Assembly (NCBI GenBank): GCA_947624945.1
Contig: CANQMJ010000154.1
Span: 1 to 5,335 of the forward strand
Length of the DNA: 5,335 nt
Direction of reading: 5' to 3'
Origin: an uncultured Clostridia bacterium
Lineage (GTDB): Bacteria > Bacillota > Clostridia > Oscillospirales > CAG-272
Both the position numbers and the translations under genes were made by a program. Below are positions 1 through 5,282 of this stretch, piece after piece (position 1 is the first letter of the stretch; every line of letters starts with the position of its first letter). Under the pieces are notes generated by a model that saw only the letters and a list, made by a program, of their open reading frames with translations, did no database searches and was not told the origin of the DNA.

Positions 1-1
1 C

Positions 2-2917
2 ATCGGCGGTCAAACGGGGCGGAACCTTGCGATGCAGCTTGAAAGAAAGGGCATCCTGCGCGAATGTCAGGTCGAGCTGCTCGGCACGAAAATAGAGTCG
101 ATAGAGAGAGCGGAGGACAGAGAGATGTTCCGCGAGCTGTGCCGCTCGCTCGGCGAGCCGGTGCTGCCGTCCATAATCGCGCACAGCATAGACGACGCGA
201 TAAAGGCGGCGGAGGAGATAGGATACCCCGTCGTGCTCCGTCCCGCGTTCACGCTCGGCGGCACGGGCGGCGGATTTGCCGACGACGAGGACGAGCTTCG
301 CCAGATAATGAAAAACGCGCTCGTTCTGTCGCCCGTACATCAGGTGCTCGTAGAGAAGAGCGTCAAGGGTTACAAGGAGATAGAGTACGAGGTCATAAGA
401 GACGCCAACGACACGGCGATAACGGTCTGCAACATGGAAAACGTCGACCCCGTAGGAATACACACCGGCGACTCTATCGTGGTCTGCCCGTCGCAGACGC
501 TGACGAACAAGGAATATCACATGCTGCGCAACAGCGCGCTCAAAATCATTCGCGCGCTCGGCATCGAGGGCGGCTGCAACGTGCAGTTCGCGCTCGACCC
601 GAATTCGTTCCAGTATTACCTGATCGAAGTCAACCCGCGCGTGTCGCGTTCGTCCGCGCTCGCGTCGAAGGCGAGCGGATATCCGATAGCACGCGTATCG
701 GCGAAGATAAGCGTCGGCATGAGGCTCGACGAGATAATGCTCGCGAACACGCCGGCGTCGTTCGAGCCCGCGCTCGACTATGTTGTGACGAAGATGCCGC
801 GTTTCCCGTTCGACAAATTCACGGACGCGAATCAGAAGCTCGGCACGCAGATGAAGGCGACGGGCGAGGTCATGAGCATCGGCAGGACGTTCGAGGAAAG
901 CATACTCAAAGCGATACGCTCGCTCGAGGTCGGCGTACATCATCTGCACATGGCGAAGTTCGACAAGTCCGCGACGGAGGAGCTGCTCGATTACATAAAG
1001 ATAGGCACCGACGACAGGATATACGCGATAGCGGAGCTTCTGCGCCGCGATACCGCGCCCGCCGGCATCACCGCCGCGACGGGAATAGACAGATTCTTCA
1101 TCGACAAGCTCGAAAAAATAGTCGAGGCGGAGAGGGTCATAAAGTCGTCGAGTCTCGACAGGGACACGCTTTACCTCGCCAAGAGGATGGGATTTTCCGA
1201 CCGCGCGATAGCGGAGCTGACGGGACGGCGCGAGATCGACGTATTCAACATGAGACGTGAGTGCGGCGTGTTCCCCGTATACAAGATGATAGACACGTGC
1301 GCGTCGGAGTTCAAGTCATACGTCCCGTATTTCTATTCGACGTACGAGGACGAAAACGAGTCCGTCGTGTCGGATAAGAAAAAGATTGTCGTTCTCGGCT
1401 CGGGTCCGATACGCATCGGTCAGGGCGTCGAATTCGACTATTCGACCGTTCACGCAGTCAAGACGATAAAAGCGTCGGGGTATGAGGCAATAATCATAAA
1501 CAACAACCCCGAGACGGTCTCCACCGACTACACCACCTCCGACAAGCTCTACTTCGAGCCGCTCACGGTCGAGGACGTGATGAACATACTCGAGCTTGAA
1601 AAGCCCGAGGGCGTCATCGCCTCTCTCGGCGGTCAGACCGCCATCAACCTCGCCGAACCGCTCATGGAGCGCGGAGTGAAAATGATAGGCACCGATTGCG
1701 ACGCCATCGAGAAAGCGGAGAACCGCGACGCGTTCGAGCGTGTGCTGCTCGACTTGCACATACCGCAGCCGAAGGGACGCGCCGTGACGAATATCGAGGA
1801 CGGCGTTAAGGCGGCGGAGGAGATAGGATATCCCGTGCTCGTCAGACCGAGCTTCGTGCTCGGCGGCAGAGCTATGCAGATAGTGGCGAAGGAGGAGCAT
1901 CTGCGCCATTATCTCAAGACCGCGGTCGAGATAGACGTCGACAAGCCCGTTCTCGTCGACAAATACATACAGGGACGCGAGCTCGAGGTCGACGCGATCT
2001 GCGACGGCGTAAACGTGTTCGTTCCGGGTATAATGGAGCTCGTGGAGCGCACGGGCATACATTCCGGCGACTCGATGTCGGTGTATCCGACGTTCTCGGT
2101 ATCTGACAAGGTCAAGGGGACGATACTCGAATACGCGAAGAAGCTCGGACTCGGCATCGGCATCGTAGGGCTTTACAATATACAGTTCATCGTCGACAAA
2201 AACGACGACGTATATATAATTGAAGTTAATCCGCGCTCGTCGCGCACGGTGCCGTTTTTGTCCAAGGCGACGGGGTACAGCCTCGCCGACATCGCAACGA
2301 TGGTGATACTCGGCAAGAGTCTGCGCGAGCAGGGCATATTCACCCTTTACCCGGACGAGAAGGAGCGCTGGTACGTTAAAGCGCCCGCGTTCTCGTTCTC
2401 GAAGCTGAACGGCATGGACGCATATCTGTCGCCGGAGATGAAGTCGACGGGCGAAGCGATCGGCTACGACGACAAGCTTCACCGCGCGATGTATAAGGCG
2501 CTGATAGCGTCGGGCATCAAGCTGCAAAATTACGGCACCGTGCTCGTGACGCTCGCGGACGAGGACAAGGACGAGGCTTTGCCTCTTGTACGCAGATTCT
2601 ACGACATGGGCTTCAACATCGAGGCGACGATAGGCACTGCTAATCATCTGCGCGAGCACGGCATACGGACACGCGTCCGCCGCAAGCTGTCGGAGGGCAG
2701 CACGGACATACTCGACGCGATACGGTCGGGGTACGTGAGCTACGTGATAAACACGCGCGCGATACTTTCCGGCGTCCACTACGAGGACGGCGTCGCGATA
2801 CGCCGCTGCGCGAGCGAAAACAACGTCACTATGTTCACCTCGCTCGACACGGTGCGCGTGCTGCTCGACGTGCTCGAAGAGATAACGATAAGCATATCGC
2901 CGATAGACGAAAAGTAA
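2..2917 (+). CDS. carB: Carbamoyl-phosphate synthase, large subunit (5'-truncated by the window edge)
   Basis: CarB makes carbamoyl phosphate from bicarbonate, ammonia (channelled from glutamine by CarA) and two ATP, in the cytoplasm, for pyrimidine and arginine synthesis. The frame is open from base 2 (IGGQTGRN...), so the ATG at 32 is internal. About 971 codons are present; E. coli CarB has 1073 residues, so roughly 90 N-terminal residues lie upstream. The two homologous synthetase halves are visible. The first has a glycine-rich GGTGGG loop (257-274) and IEVNPR (623-640). The second starts near 1379 (VLGSGPIRIGQG) and has IIEVNPR (2216-2236). Oligomerisation sequence lies between them, and an MGS-like allosteric domain starts near 2520. 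By eye against E. coli, the ornithine-site residues are kept (Glu at 2045, Asp at 2069, Glu at 2435, Thr at 2837), as are two UMP/IMP-site threonines (2627, 2636). carA is probably upstream. The gene ends in TAA just before a shared terminator. Confidence 0.98.
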   Translation: MGGQTGRNLAMQLERKGILRECQVELLGTKIESIERAEDREMFRELCRSLGEPVLPSIIAHSIDDAIKAAEEIGYPVVLRPAFTLGGTGGGFADDEDELRQIMKNALVLSPVHQVLVEKSVKGYKEIEYEVIRDANDTAITVCNMENVDPVGIHTGDSIVVCPSQTLTNKEYHMLRNSALKIIRALGIEGGCNVQFALDPNSFQYYLIEVNPRVSRSSALASKASGYPIARVSAKISVGMRLDEIMLANTPASFEPALDYVVTKMPRFPFDKFTDANQKLGTQMKATGEVMSIGRTFEESILKAIRSLEVGVHHLHMAKFDKSATEELLDYIKIGTDDRIYAIAELLRRDTAPAGITAATGIDRFFIDKLEKIVEAERVIKSSSLDRDTLYLAKRMGFSDRAIAELTGRREIDVFNMRRECGVFPVYKMIDTCASEFKSYVPYFYSTYEDENESVVSDKKKIVVLGSGPIRIGQGVEFDYSTVHAVKTIKASGYEAIIINNNPETVSTDYTTSDKLYFEPLTVEDVMNILELEKPEGVIASLGGQTAINLAEPLMERGVKMIGTDCDAIEKAENRDAFERVLLDLHIPQPKGRAVTNIEDGVKAAEEIGYPVLVRPSFVLGGRAMQIVAKEEHLRHYLKTAVEIDVDKPVLVDKYIQGRELEVDAICDGVNVFVPGIMELVERTGIHSGDSMSVYPTFSVSDKVKGTILEYAKKLGLGIGIVGLYNIQFIVDKNDDVYIIEVNPRSSRTVPFLSKATGYSLADIATMVILGKSLREQGIFTLYPDEKERWYVKAPAFSFSKLNGMDAYLSPEMKSTGEAIGYDDKLHRAMYKALIASGIKLQNYGTVLVTLADEDKDEALPLVRRFYDMGFNIEATIGTANHLREHGIRTRVRRKLSEGSTDILDAIRSGYVSYVINTRAILSGVHYEDGVAIRRCASENNVTMFTSLDTVRVLLDVLEEITISISPIDEK
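203..225 (+). repeat. 23-bp exact repeat, copy 1 (inside carB)
   Basis: These 23 bases occur identically at 1808-1830. Both copies are in frame and encode KAAEEIGY at the equivalent place in the two synthetase halves of CarB. The ancient internal duplication of CarB explains the protein match. Identity at every synonymous position is more than the divergence of the two halves elsewhere would predict. Confidence 0.9.
1808..1830 (+). repeat. 23-bp exact repeat, copy 2 (inside carB)
   Basis: Partner of the copy at 203-225, in the second synthetase half. The identity breaks at the next base (C in copy 1, T in copy 2, both completing a Tyr codon). The following sequence is similar only at protein level (YPV..RP.F.LGG). 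Confidence 0.9.
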
Positions 2918-2920
2918 ATT

Positions 2921-2962
2921 CATACGGCAAAAAAGGGGGCCGATGCCCCCTTTCGCCGTATG
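2921..2962. terminator. Bidirectional hairpin terminator between convergent carB and the AraC-family gene
   Basis: The outer stem CATACGGC (2921-2928) pairs with GCCGTATG (2955-2962). The inner stem AAAGGGGGC (2932-2940) pairs with GCCCCCTTT (2945-2953) around a CGAT loop. Three unpaired A face one unpaired C between the stems. Read on the minus strand, the G/C stem is followed directly by six T, a textbook intrinsic terminator for the AraC-family gene. On the plus strand only three T follow it, so termination after carB may be weaker or may rely on the longer stem. The element starts four bases after the carB stop codon. Confidence 0.9.
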
Positions 2963-2994
2963 ATGATGTGATATTTTGCCGACGACGCGTGCGT

Positions 2995-3768
2995 TTACTC
3001 GGCGTCGCGTCGTTTGACGCTCGTGCCGAAGTATAGCTCGCGGAACGCGACCGCCGACATGCCCTCATGGTATTTGAAGAATTTCTGGAAGCTTTTGGCG
3101 TCGTCGAATCCGCACGACTCCGCGATCTCCTTTATCTTCATGTCGGTGGACAAAAGCAGCTCGCGTATGCGCTTGAGGCGCACCATGTCGATGTAGGCCT
3201 TGATGCCGCCCTTGTAGTGGACGCGGAAAAGGCGCGTGATGTAGTCCTCGTTGTAGCCGAAGTGCTCCGCCACATCTGACACGCGGAGCTGGCGCGTGCT
3301 GTTCTGTCCGATCCACTCGCAGATAGAGAACATCTTCGCGTAAGGCGCGTCCTCGGAGACGGCGCCGACGCGCGCGATCTCGTATATGACGAGCTTCAGC
3401 GCGCATGTGCATGCGTCGTCGTCATAGTCCGGCGTGCGCGAGTACATTATGAGGTCGTCGAAGAGGCGTATTGTGCGGTGCGGGTCGGGGGTAGAATGAG
3501 TCGGGAGCGTTCCGAGCTCGCCGGAGAAGTGCGCCCAGTAAAATTCGGTCGGGGACGTCGACTCGCGGTACCCGTAGCGGCGCGTGCCGGCGGGCAGTAT
3601 GCAGGCCTCGCCCGCGTTCACGACGAAGCGGTCGAAGCCGAGTCCGATATAGAGGGCGCCTTTTGAGACAAAAATGAGCTCGTGAGTGTCCGTGCTGCTC
3701 GACGGATGCGACCATCCGACGGGAGCCGTCGTTTTCCCCGCGACCGCGTATTTGACGCTTATCTCCAT
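2995..3768 (-). CDS. AraC-family transcriptional regulator (cupin plus AraC HTH)
   Basis: A DNA-binding regulator of 257 residues from the ATG at 3768, typical for the family. Residues below are numbered from the alternative GTG at 3774 (259 residues). Residues ~15-85 form an AraC-type cupin sensor fold (HELIFVSKGALYIG, then NAGEACILPAGT, then FYWAHF), expected to bind a small ligand that I cannot name. Residues 163-184 (LRVSDVAEHFGYNEDYITRLFR) and 212-234 (MKIKEIAESCGFDDAKSFQ...) are the two helix-turn-helix units. They end in GMSAVAFRE, where the family more often has GMSP..YR. The ATG is preferred because GAGG (3777-3780, minus strand) sits 8 nt from it but only 2 nt from the GTG. The gene is divergent from the ABC exporter operon and convergent with carB. 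Control of the exporter and of itself is plausible but inferred from position and shared motifs. Confidence 0.93.
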   Translation of the reverse strand: MEISVKYAVAGKTTAPVGWSHPSSSTDTHELIFVSKGALYIGLGFDRFVVNAGEACILPAGTRRYGYRESTSPTEFYWAHFSGELGTLPTHSTPDPHRTIRLFDDLIMYSRTPDYDDDACTCALKLVIYEIARVGAVSEDAPYAKMFSICEWIGQNSTRQLRVSDVAEHFGYNEDYITRLFRVHYKGGIKAYIDMVRLKRIRELLLSTDMKIKEIAESCGFDDAKSFQKFFKYHEGMSAVAFRELYFGTSVKRRDAE

Positions 3769-3776
3769 TTTCACCG

Positions 3777-3780
3777 CCTC
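3777..3780 (-). promoter_or_regulatory. Ribosome binding site deciding the start of the AraC-family gene
   Basis: GAGG on the minus strand lies 8 nt upstream of the ATG at 3766-3768 and 2 nt upstream of the in-frame GTG at 3772-3774. The spacing favours the ATG and shortens the longest reading frame by two codons. Confidence 0.7.
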
Positions 3781-3794
3781 GCTTTGACTTCACA

Positions 3795-3817
3795 TGCAAA
3801 AATTGCAGGATTTTTGC
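3795..3817. promoter_or_regulatory. Overlapping inverted repeats in the 5' leader of the AraC-family gene
   Basis: Two dyads share bases here. GCAAAAAT (3796-3803) and ATTTTTGC (3810-3817) are perfect 8-base arms around a 6-base gap. TGCAA (3795-3799) and TTGCA (3803-3807) are 5-base arms around AAA. They lie just downstream of the predicted minus-strand transcription start, so they could be an operator or a small leader hairpin. The stems are AT-rich and weak as RNA, which leans towards a protein-binding site. Confidence 0.45.
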
Positions 3818-3829
3818 CCCTGTTCTTTT

Positions 3830-3858
3830 ATTTTATCAAAAAATGTCGTCAAATGCAA
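3830..3858 (-). promoter_or_regulatory. Probable sigma-70-type promoter of the AraC-family gene
   Basis: On the minus strand the -35 is TTGCAT (3853-3858) and the -10 is TAAAAT (3830-3835), with exactly 17 nt between them. A TGA directly before the -10 gives an extended -10 (TGN) match. The -10 matches TATAAT at five of six positions. The -35 keeps only the TTG. The predicted start is near 3823, giving a leader of about 55 nt. Confidence 0.6.
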
Positions 3859-3871
3859 GAGTTTTTGACGA
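3846..3871. promoter_or_regulatory. Candidate operator: 8-bp inverted repeat straddling the -35 of the AraC-family gene
   Basis: TCGTCAAA (3846-3853) and TTTGACGA (3864-3871) are perfect inverted arms separated by 10 nt. They flank and overlap the predicted minus-strand -35 (3853-3858), a position suited to autoregulation. The half-site resembles motifs on the exporter side at 3973-3980 and 3984-3991. Confidence 0.5.
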
Positions 3872-3972
3872 TTTTCCGCAAATGTATTTTATCGGATTTT
3901 GTCACACGGCGGGGTGCGCGCTAAGGTGTAGGGCGGCGGTGTTTTCATGAATTTCGGCGCGTATTAACTTTT

Positions 3973-4006
3973 TCGTCACAATACCGTCACATAAAAGTGA
4001 TAGTAT
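3973..4006. promoter_or_regulatory. Candidate operator/activator site upstream of the ABC exporter operon
   Basis: TCGTCACA (3973-3980) and CCGTCACA (3984-3991) form a direct repeat with an 11-bp offset, about one helical turn. The second copy is part of an interrupted dyad: ATAC (3981-3984) and TCAC (3987-3990), then GTGA (3997-4000) and GTAT (4003-4006), centred on ATAAAA. It is the most structured sequence in the exporter leader. It sits where a -35 should be for a -10 near 4004-4009. Confidence 0.5.
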
Positions 4007-4009
4007 ATT
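4004..4009 (+). promoter_or_regulatory. Possible -10 box of the ABC exporter promoter
   Basis: TATATT is close to the TATAAT consensus and would place the start near 4016, about 33 nt before the coding start. No acceptable -35 lies 16-18 nt upstream, which would fit an activator-dependent promoter. Other AT-rich -10-like strings (TAATAT at 4017-4022, TATAAG at 4025-4030) also lack a -35, so the assignment is uncertain. Confidence 0.35.
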
Positions 4010-4035
4010 AAAAACATAATATTTTATAAGAATAC

Positions 4036-4040
4036 GGAGG
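4036..4040 (+). promoter_or_regulatory. Ribosome binding site fixing the TTG start of the ABC ATPase gene
   Basis: GGAGG lies 8 nt before TTG at 4049-4051. No ATG or GTG offers this spacing. Starting at the TTG gives MITVSHLSKKYG, the normal N-terminus for this ATPase family. Confidence 0.88.
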
Positions 4041-4048
4041 CCGCGGAG

Positions 4049-5257
4049 TTGATCACGGTTTCACATCTTTCGAAAAAATACGGCTCCCATACGGCGGTGG
4101 ACGACATATCGTTCACTGTCGAGCCGGGGCGGATATACGGCTTTCTCGGTCCGAACGGCGCGGGCAAGTCGACGACGATGAATATGATAACGGGCTGTCT
4201 CTCCCCGACCGAGGGCGAGGTGACCGTCGACGGTCACAGTATGCTCGACGAGCCCGTCGAGGCGAAGCGGCATATAGGGTATCTGCCCGAGACGCCGCCG
4301 CTCTACACGGATATGACGCCGCACGAGTATCTGCGGTTCGTCGCGGAGGCGAAGGGTGTGCGCAGGGACAAGATAGCGGACGAGGTCGCGGACGTCATGG
4401 CGTCGACGGGCATCGAGGACATGAAGGACCGTCTCATACGCAACCTGTCGAAGGGGTACCGTCAGCGCGTGGGAATTGCGCAGGCGATGCTGGGCGATCC
4501 CGACGTCGTGATACTCGACGAGCCGACGGAGGGTCTCGATCCGCAGCAGCGGACGGAGATAAGGACTCTCGTGCGCGAGCTCGGGCGCGAGCGGACGGTC
4601 ATACTTTCGAGCCATGTGCTCTCCGAGGTGCAGGAGGTATGCGACCATCTTATCATTATTTCGCACGGAAAGCTCGTGGCGAACGATACGATGGAGAATA
4701 TAAGCAGGTCGTTAAAGCCGACGACGTCGCTGCTCGTGACAGTCAAGGCAACGCCCGACGAGGCGGAGACCGTGCTTTCCGGCATCGAGGGCATCGAGTC
4801 GTTCGCGGTCACGGTGTCGGACGGCGGGTCGACGACGTTGAGGGTGAGATACCCGTCCGAGGTCGATCTGCGCGAGACGATATCGTTCGCGTTCTCCGAT
4901 ATAAGGCGTGCGGTCGTCTCGATGGGGATAGAGGAGGAAAACCTCGAGGAGATATTCCTGCGTCTGACAAGTCCCGACGGCGAAAAGGAAATGGGCGCGG
5001 ACGTTGACGGCGACGGCGGTGCAGTCGTTGACGCGGAAACGGACGATGAAGTTGATGCATACGATGAAGATAACGACGACGATGAAGATGAAGATGAAGA
5101 TGAATCGTATCACTACGACCCGCGCGACTATCTGACCGACGAAGATATGGCGGCGGCCGCCGACGGTGACGATAATGACGATAATGACGAAGATGATGAC
5201 GGCGGCAACGATGACAAAGACGATGACGATTATAAGCCGCTTTTCGGCGGAAGATGA
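4049..5257 (+). CDS. ABC exporter ATP-binding protein (DrrA/GldA type) with a long acidic C-terminal tail
   Basis: The cytoplasmic ATPase of an ABC-2-type exporter, 402 residues from a TTG start. Walker A is GPNGAGKST (34-42), the signature is LSKGY (133-137), Walker B is VVILDE (153-158), the D-loop is EGLD (161-164) and the H-loop His is 189 (SSH). The Q-loop reads GYLPET (77-82) without a Gln, which I recall as common in this subfamily. Residues ~223-305 form the usual accessory domain, after which homologues commonly stop near 305-315. Here ~95 further residues follow (308-402). By my count 35 are Asp and 11 Glu, including DEDEDEDE (345-352), and the end is DYKPLFGGR. The reading frame is uninterrupted, and the next gene starts 25 nt after the stop with its own ribosome site, so the tail is not an obvious frameshift product. 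The substrate is unknown. The next gene is probably its permease, making an operon, and the AraC-family gene diverges upstream. Confidence 0.95.
   Translation: MITVSHLSKKYGSHTAVDDISFTVEPGRIYGFLGPNGAGKSTTMNMITGCLSPTEGEVTVDGHSMLDEPVEAKRHIGYLPETPPLYTDMTPHEYLRFVAEAKGVRRDKIADEVADVMASTGIEDMKDRLIRNLSKGYRQRVGIAQAMLGDPDVVILDEPTEGLDPQQRTEIRTLVRELGRERTVILSSHVLSEVQEVCDHLIIISHGKLVANDTMENISRSLKPTTSLLVTVKATPDEAETVLSGIEGIESFAVTVSDGGSTTLRVRYPSEVDLRETISFAFSDIRRAVVSMGIEEENLEEIFLRLTSPDGEKEMGADVDGDGGAVVDAETDDEVDAYDEDNDDDEDEDEDESYHYDPRDYLTDEDMAAAADGDDNDDNDEDDDGGNDDKDDDDYKPLFGGR
5081..5104 (+). repeat. Tandem hexamer GATGAA x4 in the acidic tail of the ABC ATPase
   Basis: Four perfect tandem copies of GATGAA, in frame, encode four Asp-Glu pairs (residues 345-352). 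A perfect short repeat of this kind is prone to replication slippage. Copy-number change would add or remove acidic pairs without shifting the frame. Confidence 0.95.
5168..5185 (+). repeat. Tandem nonamer GACGATAAT x2 in the acidic tail
   Basis: Two perfect copies of GACGATAAT encode Asp-Asp-Asn twice (residues 374-379), followed directly by GACGAA. This is a second in-frame repeat unit, different from the one at 5081, within the same acidic tail. Confidence 0.9.
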
Positions 5258-5262
5258 GATAA

Positions 5263-5270
5263 GGGGGAGG
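5263..5270 (+). promoter_or_regulatory. Ribosome binding site of the downstream permease gene
   Basis: GGGGGAGG follows the ATPase stop codon by five bases. It lies 12 nt before the ATG at 5283, somewhat longer than the usual 6-9 nt. No closer start codon continues the recognisable frame. Confidence 0.75.
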
Positions 5271-5282
5271 AAGATAAAATAA

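Noticed and set aside
112..127. GGAGG with an ATG 8 nt downstream inside carB, in frame, as an internal translation start
   Set aside because: The spacing is good, but the GGAGG arises from ordinary Glu codons (AEDRE) and the site cuts into the conserved first synthetase domain. Nothing else suggests a shorter product.
64..1260. 398-codon plus-strand reading frame inside carB
   Set aside because: It is an out-of-frame shadow of carB. The translation is dominated by Arg, Gly and His from GC-rich codons and has no domain pattern, while the overlapping frame is a clear CarB.
1316..2923. 535-codon minus-strand reading frame opposite the 3' half of carB
   Set aside because: It is a long antisense frame kept open by codon bias. 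The translation is rich in Arg, His, Val and Tyr without recognisable motifs, and it crosses the terminator region of a convincing gene.
3682..3924. 80-codon plus-strand frame running from the AraC-family gene into the intergenic region
   Set aside because: It overlaps the well-supported minus-strand regulator start and its promoter. Its second half is low-complexity translation of AT-rich intergenic DNA, with no ribosome site.
3947..3967. Six-codon reading frame (MNFGAY) in the exporter leader as a possible leader peptide
   Set aside because: There is no convincing ribosome site before it and no run of regulatory codons. Such short frames are expected by chance.
4061..4666. 201-codon minus-strand frame opposite the ATPase domain
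   Set aside because: It is an antisense shadow of a region with all ABC ATPase motifs on the plus strand. The translation is Arg/His-rich with no family resemblance.
5081..5185. Acidic-tail repeats as a CRISPR-like or mobile-element repeat array
   Set aside because: The units are 6 and 9 bases, directly tandem with no spacers, and in frame with the coding sequence. They are coding microrepeats.
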